Source of the DNA: Myxococcales bacterium
Lineage (GTDB): Bacteria > Myxococcota_A > Polyangia > Palsa-1104
Direction of reading: 5' to 3'
NCBI GenBank assembly: GCA_003170275.1
Contig: PNAM01000042.1
Location: forward strand, 1-64,000
Length of the DNA: 64,000 nucleotides
How positions within the stretch are numbered: the stretch's first letter is position 1; each line of letters begins with the position of its first letter. The position numbers and the translations under genes were made by a program. The notes under the pieces were generated by a model. It saw only the letters and a list, made by a program, of their open reading frames with translations. It had not been told where the DNA came from and did no database searches. Below, piece after piece: positions 7,977 to 15,523 of the stretch.

Positions 7977-8390
7977 ATGAAGGCGATCCTCGCGCTGCTC
8001 GTATGCGCGGCCGGCTGCGTGGTCGAGCCCACAATCGAGTCGGTCGAGATGGCGATCGATTCGACGAGCGGTCTGCAGGCCAGCGATGTCGGATCCGTCG
8101 AGATCCTGGTGCTCGGCGGCGATCAAGCCACCTGCGTGCGCGCGCTGGAGCCGGTGTCGCCGCTCGACGATCCCGAGCTCGAGGTGGTTCGCCACGCGCT
8201 GTTTACCGTCGACGGCACCGCCAAGCACCTGACCGGCATCCCGGCCGACCGCCACCTGGTCTTCTACGCCGAGGCGTTCCAATCTCCCGACGGACAGCGC
8301 CCGCGCATCGGCCGGGGGTGCGCCGAGCAGACGCTCGCCTCGGGCAAATCCGCCGGCGTCTCGATCACCATCACCGCGTCGACCGACTAG
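7977..8390 (+). CDS. short lipoprotein partner of the TPR protein (module copy 1)
   Basis: 137 aa with lipobox AAGC (MKAILALLVCAAGC). The mature ~120 residues form a single strand-rich domain. A late segment (HLTGIPADRHLVFYAEAF, then GRGCAEQTLASGKSAGVSIT) shows the pattern of hydrophobic strand, acidic/aromatic strand, Gly-Cys turn and final strand that I also see in the N-terminal domains of the lipoproteins at 38537, 39631, 42495 and 62684. Unlike those it has no added C-terminal domain. It starts 1 nt after the TPR-TM gene and converges with the PEGA kinase (4-nt overlap of ends). Function unknown. Confidence 0.75.
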   Translation: MKAILALLVCAAGCVVEPTIESVEMAIDSTSGLQASDVGSVEILVLGGDQATCVRALEPVSPLDDPELEVVRHALFTVDGTAKHLTGIPADRHLVFYAEAFQSPDGQRPRIGRGCAEQTLASGKSAGVSITITASTD

Positions 8391-10249
8391 AGCTTCTTCT
8401 CGGCGAACAGGTCGACCTTGAGCAGCGCCTCTTTGTTGGGGCTGACGATGATGCGGCGCCTGGTGGTCACGCCCAGATCGCCGTTCTTGAGGGTGACCCA
8501 GTGGGCGCCCTCGGTCAGGTCGGCGGGCTGAAGCGGCGTCACGCCCAGCGTGCGGCCGTCGACGATCACCTCGGCCCACGGCGTCACCGCCACGCGCAGC
8601 TGCCCGCGGCCGCCGTGCACGGCGCGCAGCGCCGCTTCTTTCGGCTTGAGCTCGATCTGCAGCGTGCGCGGAAAGGCGAGGGTCGCGGCCGAGACCGCGA
8701 TCGTATGCTTGCCGGGAGACAGGTGCAGCGCGCCGTCGGACGCAGGCCGCTGCGGCCGCCCGTCGACGAGGAAGGTCGCAGCACCGTCGGTCTGAATGCG
8801 CAGAGTCGCCTCGGCAGGCGCTCCGGCCGCCACCGCAGCGGGCGCGGCAGCCGCGACGGCGGGAGGAGCCGCCTCCGGCCGGGCAGAAGGCGCCGGCGCT
8901 GGCTCAGGCTCCACCGCGTTGGCCGGGCCGGGCGTCGCGAGCGGCGCCGCGGCGATCGCCGGCGTGGCCTTGGGCGCGGGTCCGGAGGCCAGGTAGTGCA
9001 GGCACGTGGTCGAGGTGAGCGCGAGCGCCAGCACGGCCGACGCCGAGGCCACCAGCAGCGCCACGCGCCCGGTCCGGCGCCGCATTCGCGCGAAGGTGTT
9101 CGTCGACTGCAACGCGGCCACCGCATGGTGAGGCGCGATCGGCATCGGCGAGGTGGGCGCGTCACGGACCGAGATCGGCACCGCCTGATCGTCGAGCGCG
9201 CCGACTCCGGTGGGCGGCGTCTCGGCTGGTGCGTCGCTGGCGACCACCGATGCGAGGTCGACCGTTTCGCCCAGGTCCTCGACGTGCGGGAACAGCGTGA
9301 GCAGCAGCCGCGCCACTGTCTCGCGTGAGGCATCGATGCCCTCGGCCGCCGCCACCGCCTCGATCGAGTCGGCCAGCGCCTGCGCCGACGGCAGCCGTCG
9401 CTCGCGATCGCGTTGCAGCGCGCGCAGCGCGACCGCGCCCAGCCCCGGCGGCACGCCCGGCCGGATGCGCTCGGGCGGCAGCACCTCCTGGGTGAGCACG
9501 CGCTGCAGGGTCTCGCCGTCGTTGCCGCCGCGGAACAGCGGCTTGAGCGTGAGCAGCTCATGCAGCACGATGCCGAGCGCGAACACGTCGACCCGGTGGT
9601 CGATGCCGTCGCCCTTGACCTGCTCGGGCGCCAGGTACGCGAACTTGCCCTTGATGGTGCCGGTGCGCGTGTGGTGCAGCTGCGATTCGGCCTTGGCGAT
9701 GCCGAAGTCGAGCACCTTGGTCGAGCCGTCGGCGCACACGAACAGGTTGTGCGGGGTCACGTCGCGGTGCACGACGTGCAACGGCATGCCCTCGAGGTCG
9801 GTGGCGATGTGGGCGTGGTGCAGCCCGCGCGCGGCGTCGGCGACGATGCGCACCGCCACGCCGAGCGGCACTTCGATCTTGGCGCGTGCCGCCGCCCGCA
9901 ACAGCTCGATGGCCGGCTGCCCGCGCAGGTACTCGAGCGCGATGTAACAGGTATCGCCGACCTGCCCGGCCTCCAGGGTCTGCACCAGGTTCTCATGGCG
10001 CAGGCGCTGGCCGAGCCGACCTTCATGAATGAAAAATTGAACGAACTCCGGGTTATTGGCGTAATGAGGGAGAATTCGCTTGAGCACCACGAGCTTGCCG
10101 GTGCGCTGCTCGGCCGCGAGGAGGATCTGCGCCATGCCGCCGAAGGCGAGCGTGCGCAGGATGCGGAACCGGCCGAACAGCTGAGAGGACGGATCCTTCT
10201 CGCTGCGCGGCTGGCTCGCTCCTTCGGTGGTGCTGAGACCCTCGTTCAT
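8387..10249 (-). CDS. Hanks-type Ser/Thr protein kinase with PEGA tail
   Basis: 620 aa from the ATG at 10249 (GGGAGAG ~10 nt upstream). Kinase domain at ~27-290: Gly loop LAFGGMAQIL, ATP-binding Lys57 (VLKRI), catalytic loop HRDVTPHN (161-168) with the Val/Thr variant common in myxobacterial kinases, and DFGIAK (181-186). A juxtamembrane linker, one membrane helix (~396-422, VALLVASASAVLALALTS), a long Ala/Pro linker and two PEGA-like beta units follow (FLVDGRPQ; WAEVIVDGRTLGVTPL). Topology is therefore a cytoplasmic kinase with a periplasmic PEGA sensor. It meets the TPR/lipoprotein pair end to end. Motifs are intact, so it is likely active. Confidence 0.9.
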   Translation of the reverse strand: MNEGLSTTEGASQPRSEKDPSSQLFGRFRILRTLAFGGMAQILLAAEQRTGKLVVLKRILPHYANNPEFVQFFIHEGRLGQRLRHENLVQTLEAGQVGDTCYIALEYLRGQPAIELLRAAARAKIEVPLGVAVRIVADAARGLHHAHIATDLEGMPLHVVHRDVTPHNLFVCADGSTKVLDFGIAKAESQLHHTRTGTIKGKFAYLAPEQVKGDGIDHRVDVFALGIVLHELLTLKPLFRGGNDGETLQRVLTQEVLPPERIRPGVPPGLGAVALRALQRDRERRLPSAQALADSIEAVAAAEGIDASRETVARLLLTLFPHVEDLGETVDLASVVASDAPAETPPTGVGALDDQAVPISVRDAPTSPMPIAPHHAVAALQSTNTFARMRRRTGRVALLVASASAVLALALTSTTCLHYLASGPAPKATPAIAAAPLATPGPANAVEPEPAPAPSARPEAAPPAVAAAAPAAVAAGAPAEATLRIQTDGAATFLVDGRPQRPASDGALHLSPGKHTIAVSAATLAFPRTLQIELKPKEAALRAVHGGRGQLRVAVTPWAEVIVDGRTLGVTPLQPADLTEGAHWVTLKNGDLGVTTRRRIIVSPNKEALLKVDLFAEKKL

Positions 10250-10530
10250 TCGCTCTCGCTCTCCCGTTGGTGGGAAACCGAAGCGCGCGGCTGAGGGCGG
10301 ATACAACGCCAAGCAGGCCAGGCGGAGCTCGCGCTCCTTCCGGATCCCACTCTGGCGGCCCGCCTCTCCCGCGTTCGACGGCGAACGAGGGTGCGTGGCT
10401 CTGCGTGTCCGCGTCGCGGACTTGCTCTGTTGCAGAGTAACTATGTGTGGTCGGACCCAGTATCGGGCCCGGCGGGGCTCGACGTCAAGCTGTGCTTACG
10501 CCAAAAACCCAGTAAAATCTTACAGGTAGG
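10250..10530. other. 281-bp intergenic region upstream of the PEGA kinase
   Basis: Nothing coding stands out. It holds the presumed kinase promoter region and a small perfect hairpin (GTTCG-ACGG-CGAAC) without a T-run. Its right end is AT-richer than the flanks. No tRNA or riboswitch was recognised. Confidence 0.4.
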
Positions 10531-10758
10531 TTACTTGGAGCCGGCGTAGACGATGGTGAGAGAGGTCTGCTTGGCGTCCTTGAGGCGGGCGCACAGCACG
10601 TCCAGCTCGGAGTCGGCATCGACCACCACCGCGCCGGACTTTAGTGAGAATTTGAGAGGGGTTACGCGATCGTTGCGCATGCCGCCCGGGTCGATTGCGA
10701 CCCAGCAGTTGTGCAGCGAAGGGACTTTGGAGAGCTCACGGATCGCATTCGTCGACAA
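10531..10758 (-). CDS. small conserved-looking protein
   Basis: 75 aa, soluble. The start is TTG at 10758, with GAGG about 9 nt upstream and a good promoter at 10788-10816. The pattern HNCWVAIDPGG, then VVVDADSELDVLCARLKDA and SLTIVYAG is an alpha/beta layout. From memory, similar short proteins (a CxWVALD-type strand, then a V-D-x-D-x-L-x-x-L-C helix) occur in other myxobacteria, but I cannot name a family. The previous gene's stop overlaps the -35 box, so this gene has its own promoter. Function unknown. Confidence 0.6.
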   Translation of the reverse strand: MSTNAIRELSKVPSLHNCWVAIDPGGMRNDRVTPLKFSLKSGAVVVDADSELDVLCARLKDAKQTSLTIVYAGSK

Positions 10759-10787
10759 GGCGGACGGCCTCGAATCAGTTCCGGCGT

Positions 10788-10816
10788 CTTCTAACCGGGG
10801 ATGTGATTTCTGTCAA
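10788..10816 (-). promoter_or_regulatory. sigma70-type promoter of the small protein at 10531
   Basis: On the minus strand a perfect -35 TTGACA (10816-10811) is followed after 17 nt by TAGAAG (10793-10788), four of six matches. The -35 overlaps the stop codon of the OmpA-type gene, and the leader would be ~23 nt. Confidence 0.55.
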
Positions 10817-11619
10817 GTCGACGGCTTGAGCATGGAATCGTCCATCCCGGGCAGCTCTTCGATGTTCGGAACCACCACGATCTCGATGCGGCGGTTCTGC
10901 CGGCGCCCGTCGTCGGTGCCGTTGTCGGCGACCGGCAGGGTGTCGGCGTAGCCGGCGGCGGAGAGCCGCTTGTCGTCCATGCCGTTCTTGGCCATGAACT
11001 TGACGACCTCGACGGCGCGCTGGGTCGAGAGCTCCCAGTTCGACTTGAACTTGCCGCTCTTGATCGGGACGTTGTCGGTGTGGCCGGTGACCTGGAACTT
11101 GCGGCCCTCGATGCCGGCGAGGATCTCGCCGACCTGCTTGATCGCCTCCTGGCCGGCCGGCTTGAGATCGGTCTTGCCCGGATCGAAGAGGATGTTGTCC
11201 GGCAGCTTGACCAGCATCAGCCCGCCGCGGATCTCGACCTGCAGCTTGCCGGCGTCGATCATCGACTTGAACTTGGCCACCATCTCGCGGAACTGCGCGG
11301 CGCGCTTCTCGGCCGCTTCCTGCGCCTTCTTGAGCTCCTCGACACGCTTCTTGGCCGCGCCGAGATCGCCCGAGATCTTGGTCATGTCCTGACCGAGCGC
11401 CGCGAGGCGGGTCTTGAGGTCTTCGTTGTCCTTGTCGAGCGCGGCCTGCCGCTCGTCGCACGCCTTCTTGGCCTTGGTGGCATCGCTGCGGGTCTGGTCG
11501 AGCTCCGCCTTGGTCTTGTTGAGCTCCGCCACCTTGGCGTCGAACAGATCCTGGCCCGGCCCACACCCGGCGGCTCCGAGGAGCGCCGCGCTGAGGCCGA
11601 TGACGATCATCTTGGTCAT
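10813..11619 (-). CDS. OmpA/MotB-family lipoprotein with coiled coil (paralogue 1)
   Basis: 268 aa from the ATG at 11619 (GGGAG ~8 nt upstream). It has lipobox AAGC (GLSAALLGAAGC), then a coiled coil at ~25-105 (KVAELNKTKAELDQTRSD onward), then an OmpA-like peptidoglycan-binding domain at ~120-250: ILFDPGKTDLKPAG, VTGHTDNVPI, NWELSTQRAVEVVKFM, LSAAGYADTLPV, RRIEIVV. The protein would anchor the outer membrane to peptidoglycan. It is a close paralogue of the gene at 12112, with two tiny genes between. DNA over the end of the coiled coil and start of the OmpA domain is nearly identical in the two. Confidence 0.88.
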   Translation of the reverse strand: MTKMIVIGLSAALLGAAGCGPGQDLFDAKVAELNKTKAELDQTRSDATKAKKACDERQAALDKDNEDLKTRLAALGQDMTKISGDLGAAKKRVEELKKAQEAAEKRAAQFREMVAKFKSMIDAGKLQVEIRGGLMLVKLPDNILFDPGKTDLKPAGQEAIKQVGEILAGIEGRKFQVTGHTDNVPIKSGKFKSNWELSTQRAVEVVKFMAKNGMDDKRLSAAGYADTLPVADNGTDDGRRQNRRIEIVVVPNIEELPGMDDSMLKPST

Positions 11620-11639
11620 TTTATGGGGTCTCCCTCGGA

Positions 11640-11861
11640 TCAAACGGATGGGGCGCCGGAGCCACCGCCGCCGCGGCGATAGACGGCGTCGACGATCTTG
11701 TCGATGTCCTTCTCGTGCCGGAACTTGCCGTGCATCTCGAAGTCCCACGCGACGTTGGCTCTGAGCCGGGCCTTGGTCGCCTTGGCCGGATAGCCGAGGC
11801 GGTAGAGCAGGCAGGCGCGGTCCTCGAGCTCTTCGCGGTAGATCTCGTCTCGTTTGTTCAT
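11640..11861 (-). CDS. small hypothetical protein
   Basis: 73 aa. The ATG at 11861 overlaps the stop of the upstream lipoprotein gene by 4 nt (ATGA), so translation is probably coupled. The sequence is charged and helical (MNKRDEIYREELEDRACLLY, then KATKARLRANVAWDFEMHG) and ends in a Gly-rich tail. It looks like a small cytoplasmic helical protein; the RLGYPAKATKARLRANVAWDFE portion could be a short HTH or scaffold. It lies 20 nt upstream of the OmpA-type gene. Function unknown. Confidence 0.6.
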   Translation of the reverse strand: MNKRDEIYREELEDRACLLYRLGYPAKATKARLRANVAWDFEMHGKFRHEKDIDKIVDAVYRRGGGGSGAPSV

Positions 11862-12076
11862 GGGATCGGATCGAGCGGCGCGTGCTTGCACACCGGGTTC
11901 GGCGGCTGGTCCGGGCCGGTGAGGTCGCCGCAGCGGTAGACCTCCTGGTTGCCGTCGTGGGTGGTGGTGATGACCCAGATCTTGCGCTCGTCGGAGGTGA
12001 TGATGCCGTGGATGGTGTGCGGGCATCCCCAGGACGCGGCGGCGAGCAGACCGAAGGCGAGCAGTTTTAGCTTCAT
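11858..12076 (-). CDS. very small lipoprotein
   Basis: 72 aa with lipobox SWGC (LLAFGLLAAASWGC), then ~54 residues with two more cysteines (YRCGDL, NPVCKH) and a segment ERKIWVITTTHDGNQEVYRC that may form a small disulfide-linked beta hairpin. Its stop overlaps the next start (ATGA). It sits between two OmpA-type paralogues and may act with them at the outer membrane. No family recognised. Confidence 0.65.
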   Translation of the reverse strand: MKLKLLAFGLLAAASWGCPHTIHGIITSDERKIWVITTTHDGNQEVYRCGDLTGPDQPPNPVCKHAPLDPIP

Positions 12077-12111
12077 GGCGGCGAAACGATCTCACTGATA
12101 CGTCGGGGCTG

Positions 12112-12984
12112 TCAAGGACGTGCGGCGTCGATCTTCTGATCTATCTGCGGAAGATCCTCGAGGTTGGGCTGCACCACGATCTCGATGCGCCGGTTCTGCA
12201 GCCGGCCGAGGGCGTCGGCGTTGGGCGCCACGGGGAGCTGATCGGCGTAGCCGGCCGCGGAGAGCCGCGCGCCGTCCATTCCCGCCGCCATCATCACCTT
12301 GACCACCTCGACGGCGCGCGCCGCCGAGAGCTCCCAGTTCGACTTGAAGCGCTTGCCGCGGATCGGGACGTTGTCGGTGTGGCCGGTGACCTGGAACTTG
12401 CGGCCTTCGATCCCGTTGAGGATCTCGGTCACCTGGCGCAGCGCCTCTTTGCCGGCCGACTTGAGATCGGTCTTGCCAGGATCGAATAGGATGTTGTCGG
12501 GGAGCTTGACCAGCATCAGCCCGTTGCGGATCTCCACCTGCAGCTTGCCCGCGTCGACCATCGACTTGAACTTGGCGACCATGTCGCGGAACTGGGCGGC
12601 GCGCTTCTCGGCCGCTTCCTGCGCCTTCTTGAGCTCCTCCATGCGCCGCTTGAGCTCTTCCATGTTGGCGGTGGTCTTGCCGGCTTCCTGGCCGAGCGCG
12701 CTCAGGCGCTGCTTCAAGAGCTGGTTCTCGTGCTCGAGCGACGCAGCGCGCTGCTCGAGCGTCTGCTTGGCGCTCGAGCCGGTCTCCTCGGTGACTTGCA
12801 GGTTCTTTTCCAGCTCGGCGATGCGCGCCTGGTAGCTCGCTTCGTTCTTGTGCGCCAGCTTGAGCTTCTTCTTGAGCAGCCAGGTCAGCTCGTCCCCCTC
12901 GAGAAACTCCTCGGGCGGATGAGCGGCGGCGGGAACGGCGATCAGCAGGATCACGAGCGCGAGGGTACGGTTCAGGCGATTCAT
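12112..12984 (-). CDS. OmpA/MotB-family protein with coiled coil (paralogue 2)
   Basis: 290 aa from the ATG at 12984, which overlaps the MEMO-like gene's stop (ATGA). It has a cleavable signal peptide (RTLALVILLIAVPAAAH, no lipobox Cys), a coiled coil at ~30-125 (KKKLKLAHKNEASYQARIAE onward) and an OmpA domain at ~140-275 with ILFDPGKTDLKSAG, VTGHTDNVPI, NWELSAARAVEVVK and NRRIEIVV. Unlike paralogue 1 it is periplasmic and not lipidated. The shared block KKAQEAAEKRAAQFR marks recent duplication or gene conversion. It probably binds peptidoglycan. Confidence 0.87.
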   Translation of the reverse strand: MNRLNRTLALVILLIAVPAAAHPPEEFLEGDELTWLLKKKLKLAHKNEASYQARIAELEKNLQVTEETGSSAKQTLEQRAASLEHENQLLKQRLSALGQEAGKTTANMEELKRRMEELKKAQEAAEKRAAQFRDMVAKFKSMVDAGKLQVEIRNGLMLVKLPDNILFDPGKTDLKSAGKEALRQVTEILNGIEGRKFQVTGHTDNVPIRGKRFKSNWELSAARAVEVVKVMMAAGMDGARLSAAGYADQLPVAPNADALGRLQNRRIEIVVQPNLEDLPQIDQKIDAARP

Positions 12985-14240
12985 GCGACGTCTCCATAGA
13001 CCACCGAGGCGATCGAGACCAGTGAGCCGCCTTCGTCGTCGGCGGGACACTGGCCGTAGGCGCGCACCTGGCCGGCGCCCGGGCGGGCGGCTTCGAGGAG
13101 CGCATAGATGGGTGGCAGGCCGCACACGCGGCGGCGATCCTGCTCGCGGGCGATCTCGTGGAACCACGCGTTGGCGTCCCCGCGCGAGGCGGCGTCGAGC
13201 GTGGCCTGATCGCGGCGTTCGAGCGAGTCGCGGTCCGCGGCGTCGAGCGGCTGCGGGTCGCCGAAGCGCGGGCCGACGTGCGCCAGATCGGCGCCGGCGA
13301 TCCACAACGTGCGGCGGCCCTCGACCAGGCGCTTGAGCTCGCCGAGCAGCACCGAGACGGTGGCGTCGGTCGACGGATCGCGCGCGTCCTTGAAGAGATG
13401 CTGCAGCGAGCCGCACAGGATCGGCACCACGCGAATGGCGTCGGCGCGCTCCTTCCATAGATGGCGCATCCACACCATCTGGAACTCGATCGAGTGCTCG
13501 CCGCGGTGGTGGTGCTCGTCGCGGTACAGGTTCTCGGCGGCGCTCTCGCCCAGCTTCTCGCGCACCGCGGCGGTGAGCGCGTCGACCAGCGCGGTGTCGG
13601 TCTCCATGCGGCCGAACGGCGTGTCGTAATGCTTGCGGGTGAGCGTGAACGGGTGATCGGCGCCGTTGTGGTCGGTGCCGAACACCACCACCAGCTCGGG
13701 CAGCGTGGCCGCCTCGGCGAGCGGGCGGTAGGCCCACGCGTACGCCGGGCCGCCGCGGTGGAAGTCGATGTGCGGCGCGATGATCGCGCGCGGCAGCGCA
13801 CCGTTCGGCGCGGCGGGGCGACCGGGGCCCTTGGGGCTGTCGAAGAAGCCGTCGAGCAGCGCGGCCAGCTGCGCGGCGTCGGCTGGGTAGCTCTTGCCGG
13901 CGAGATGCGCCGGACGGACCGGCGCGCGTGCGAACTCGGCAAACACCGTCGCCGAGTGGTTGCGGAAGCGCTCCGAGTCGAGCAGCAGCGCCTGGTCGAG
14001 CTGGTCGAGCAGGCGATCGAGCACCTCGCGCGGCAGCGCGCTGTTGTAGCGGCGCTGGAACTCGGCGCAGATCTCTTCGCGCGTGGTCTCGCCGTCGCAC
14101 AGCTGAATGACCGCCACCGCCGCCGGCGGCAGGCGCGCCACCGCGTCGGTGAGCCCGGAGGGATCGCGCAAGCCGAGGAGCCGCTGGCCCTGTTCCTCGA
14201 GGGGGAAGGCTTCGAGTGGTCGCAAGCGAGGTCGTTGCAT
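12981..14240 (-). CDS. MEMO-family protein (AmmeMemoRadiSam protein B type) with N-terminal extension
   Basis: 419 aa from the ATG at 14240. Residues ~1-100 form a helical, PqqD-like winged segment (PPAAVAVIQLCDGETTREEI). The MEMO domain spans ~110-419 with its metal-site motifs: IIAPHIDFHRGG (first His), FGTDHNGADHPF (second His), HRGEHSIEFQMVWM, WIAGADLAHVGPRFGD and a late CGLPPIY holding the conserved Cys. Human MEMO1 binds iron/copper through equivalent His/His/Cys residues; bacterial members often pair with radical-SAM and AMMECR1 proteins, neither seen here. It is coupled by ATGA to the OmpA-type gene. Biochemical role uncertain. Confidence 0.85.
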   Translation of the reverse strand: MQRPRLRPLEAFPLEEQGQRLLGLRDPSGLTDAVARLPPAAVAVIQLCDGETTREEICAEFQRRYNSALPREVLDRLLDQLDQALLLDSERFRNHSATVFAEFARAPVRPAHLAGKSYPADAAQLAALLDGFFDSPKGPGRPAAPNGALPRAIIAPHIDFHRGGPAYAWAYRPLAEAATLPELVVVFGTDHNGADHPFTLTRKHYDTPFGRMETDTALVDALTAAVREKLGESAAENLYRDEHHHRGEHSIEFQMVWMRHLWKERADAIRVVPILCGSLQHLFKDARDPSTDATVSVLLGELKRLVEGRRTLWIAGADLAHVGPRFGDPQPLDAADRDSLERRDQATLDAASRGDANAWFHEIAREQDRRRVCGLPPIYALLEAARPGAGQVRAYGQCPADDEGGSLVSIASVVYGDVA

Positions 14241-14305
14241 GTTGCGCGAAGTATAGCGGAGGGTCACGCGGTGCGGATGAACTTATGCTACGGTCAACAG
14301 CGACG

Positions 14306-15523
14306 ATGCACACGCTCGTGGTTCTGGCGGTGCTGGTGTACGCGCCTCCGACGGGGCATGGCGGGAAGCGGCTGCCCGAGGCGGCGCAGGCGCTCAAGCG
14401 CGCGCTGCGGGCGGGCGGCGCCGAGGTGATGGACGGCGCGATCGAGCTCGGGCGCAAGGAGCACGCGCGCGGTTGGGTGCCCCGGGAGAAGCTGGCGTTC
14501 TTCGCCAAGGCGGGCGCACTCGTCGACGACGGGCGTCGCGCGCTGGAGCGGGTCGAGCTGGACCGTGCCGAGGCGCTGCTTGGGCGCGCCGAGCGGATCT
14601 ACGAGGTCGAGCTCGCGCGGCCGGGCGTGCCGTCGCTGATGAGCGCGGTGGTGCTGGCGCGCGGCGTGGCGCTGTTCGAGCTCAAGCGCGGCGCCGAAGC
14701 CGCGCGGGCGTTCCGGCGGGCGGTGGCGCTCGACGGCGCGGCGCAGCTCACCGAGGCGACCGTGCGGCCCGACGTGGCGCGCGCGTTCGGCGAGGCGATC
14801 GCGCCGTCGAAGCGGAGCAAGCTGACGATCGTCAGTACGCCGCCGGCGCGGCTGTGGGTGGACGGCCGGCCGGCGGGGGAGGCGCCCGCGACGCTCGAGG
14901 TGGGCGCGGGCGAGCACCTGGTGTCGGCGAGCGCCGGCGGGCGGCTCGACACGGCGACGATCGTGGAGGTCGGTGACGGCGGTGCAGAGGTGCGGCTGAG
15001 CCTGCCGGTCGATCCGCTCGACGAGGCGTTGGCCGGGCTCAAGACGCGCCCGACGCGCGGCGGGGTGGCGGCGCTGGTGGAGACGCTGGGCATCGACGGT
15101 GCGGTGGCGATGGCCATTGGCGTCGATGCGGGCGTGCTGACGCTGGTCGGCCAGCGCTTTCGCGGCACCGGCTGCGCGACCGCGGCGCACACCTCTCGCG
15201 AGGCGCCCGATCTCGATCGCGCCGCCGACGCGCTGGTGAAATGGCTCGACGCCGCGCCGGAGGGCTGCGCGCCCGACGCGCTCGATCGTCCCGATGCGGA
15301 CGGCCGCCTGGTGCTCGAAGCGGCGCCGATCGCGCACCCGCGTCCCGAGCCGCTGGCGTCGCCGCCGGTTCCCAAGGCGCCGCGCCTGAAGTTCTACGAG
15401 CGACCCTGGCTATGGGCCGGCGCGCTGGTGGTCACCTCGCTGGTGGTCGGCCTCTCCGCCGGCCTCGCGCCCCACGACACCACCTACCAGGCCAACCTCG
15501 AAGGGCCGAGGTTCACCAAGTAG
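14306..15523 (+). CDS. TPR/PEGA protein with C-terminal Trp-flanked membrane helix
   Basis: 405 aa from the ATG at 14306 (ATG 14285 is an alternative), with a signal-like start MHTLVVLAVLVYA. Helical TPR-like repeats follow (~20-160, e.g. ALLGRAERIYEVELARPG, GVALFELKRGAEAARAFRRA). A PEGA domain comes next (~175-225: LTIVSTPPARLWVDGRPAGE), then a second alpha/beta domain (~240-330). A terminal helix is introduced by FYERPWLWAGALVVTSLVVG, with a short tail. The RPWLWA helix resembles those of the TPR-TM genes at 7091, 37900, 42492 and 62685. It converges on a PEGA kinase with zero gap. No lipoprotein partner follows, unlike the other copies. Confidence 0.75.
   Translation: MHTLVVLAVLVYAPPTGHGGKRLPEAAQALKRALRAGGAEVMDGAIELGRKEHARGWVPREKLAFFAKAGALVDDGRRALERVELDRAEALLGRAERIYEVELARPGVPSLMSAVVLARGVALFELKRGAEAARAFRRAVALDGAAQLTEATVRPDVARAFGEAIAPSKRSKLTIVSTPPARLWVDGRPAGEAPATLEVGAGEHLVSASAGGRLDTATIVEVGDGGAEVRLSLPVDPLDEALAGLKTRPTRGGVAALVETLGIDGAVAMAIGVDAGVLTLVGQRFRGTGCATAAHTSREAPDLDRAADALVKWLDAAPEGCAPDALDRPDADGRLVLEAAPIAHPRPEPLASPPVPKAPRLKFYERPWLWAGALVVTSLVVGLSAGLAPHDTTYQANLEGPRFTK

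Noticed and set aside
12112..14508. A 798-codon frame covering the MEMO and OmpA region
   Set aside because: It joins the true OmpA frame to an out-of-frame copy of MEMO. The MEMO motifs lie in another frame and the ATGA junction at 12981-12984 separates the two genes.
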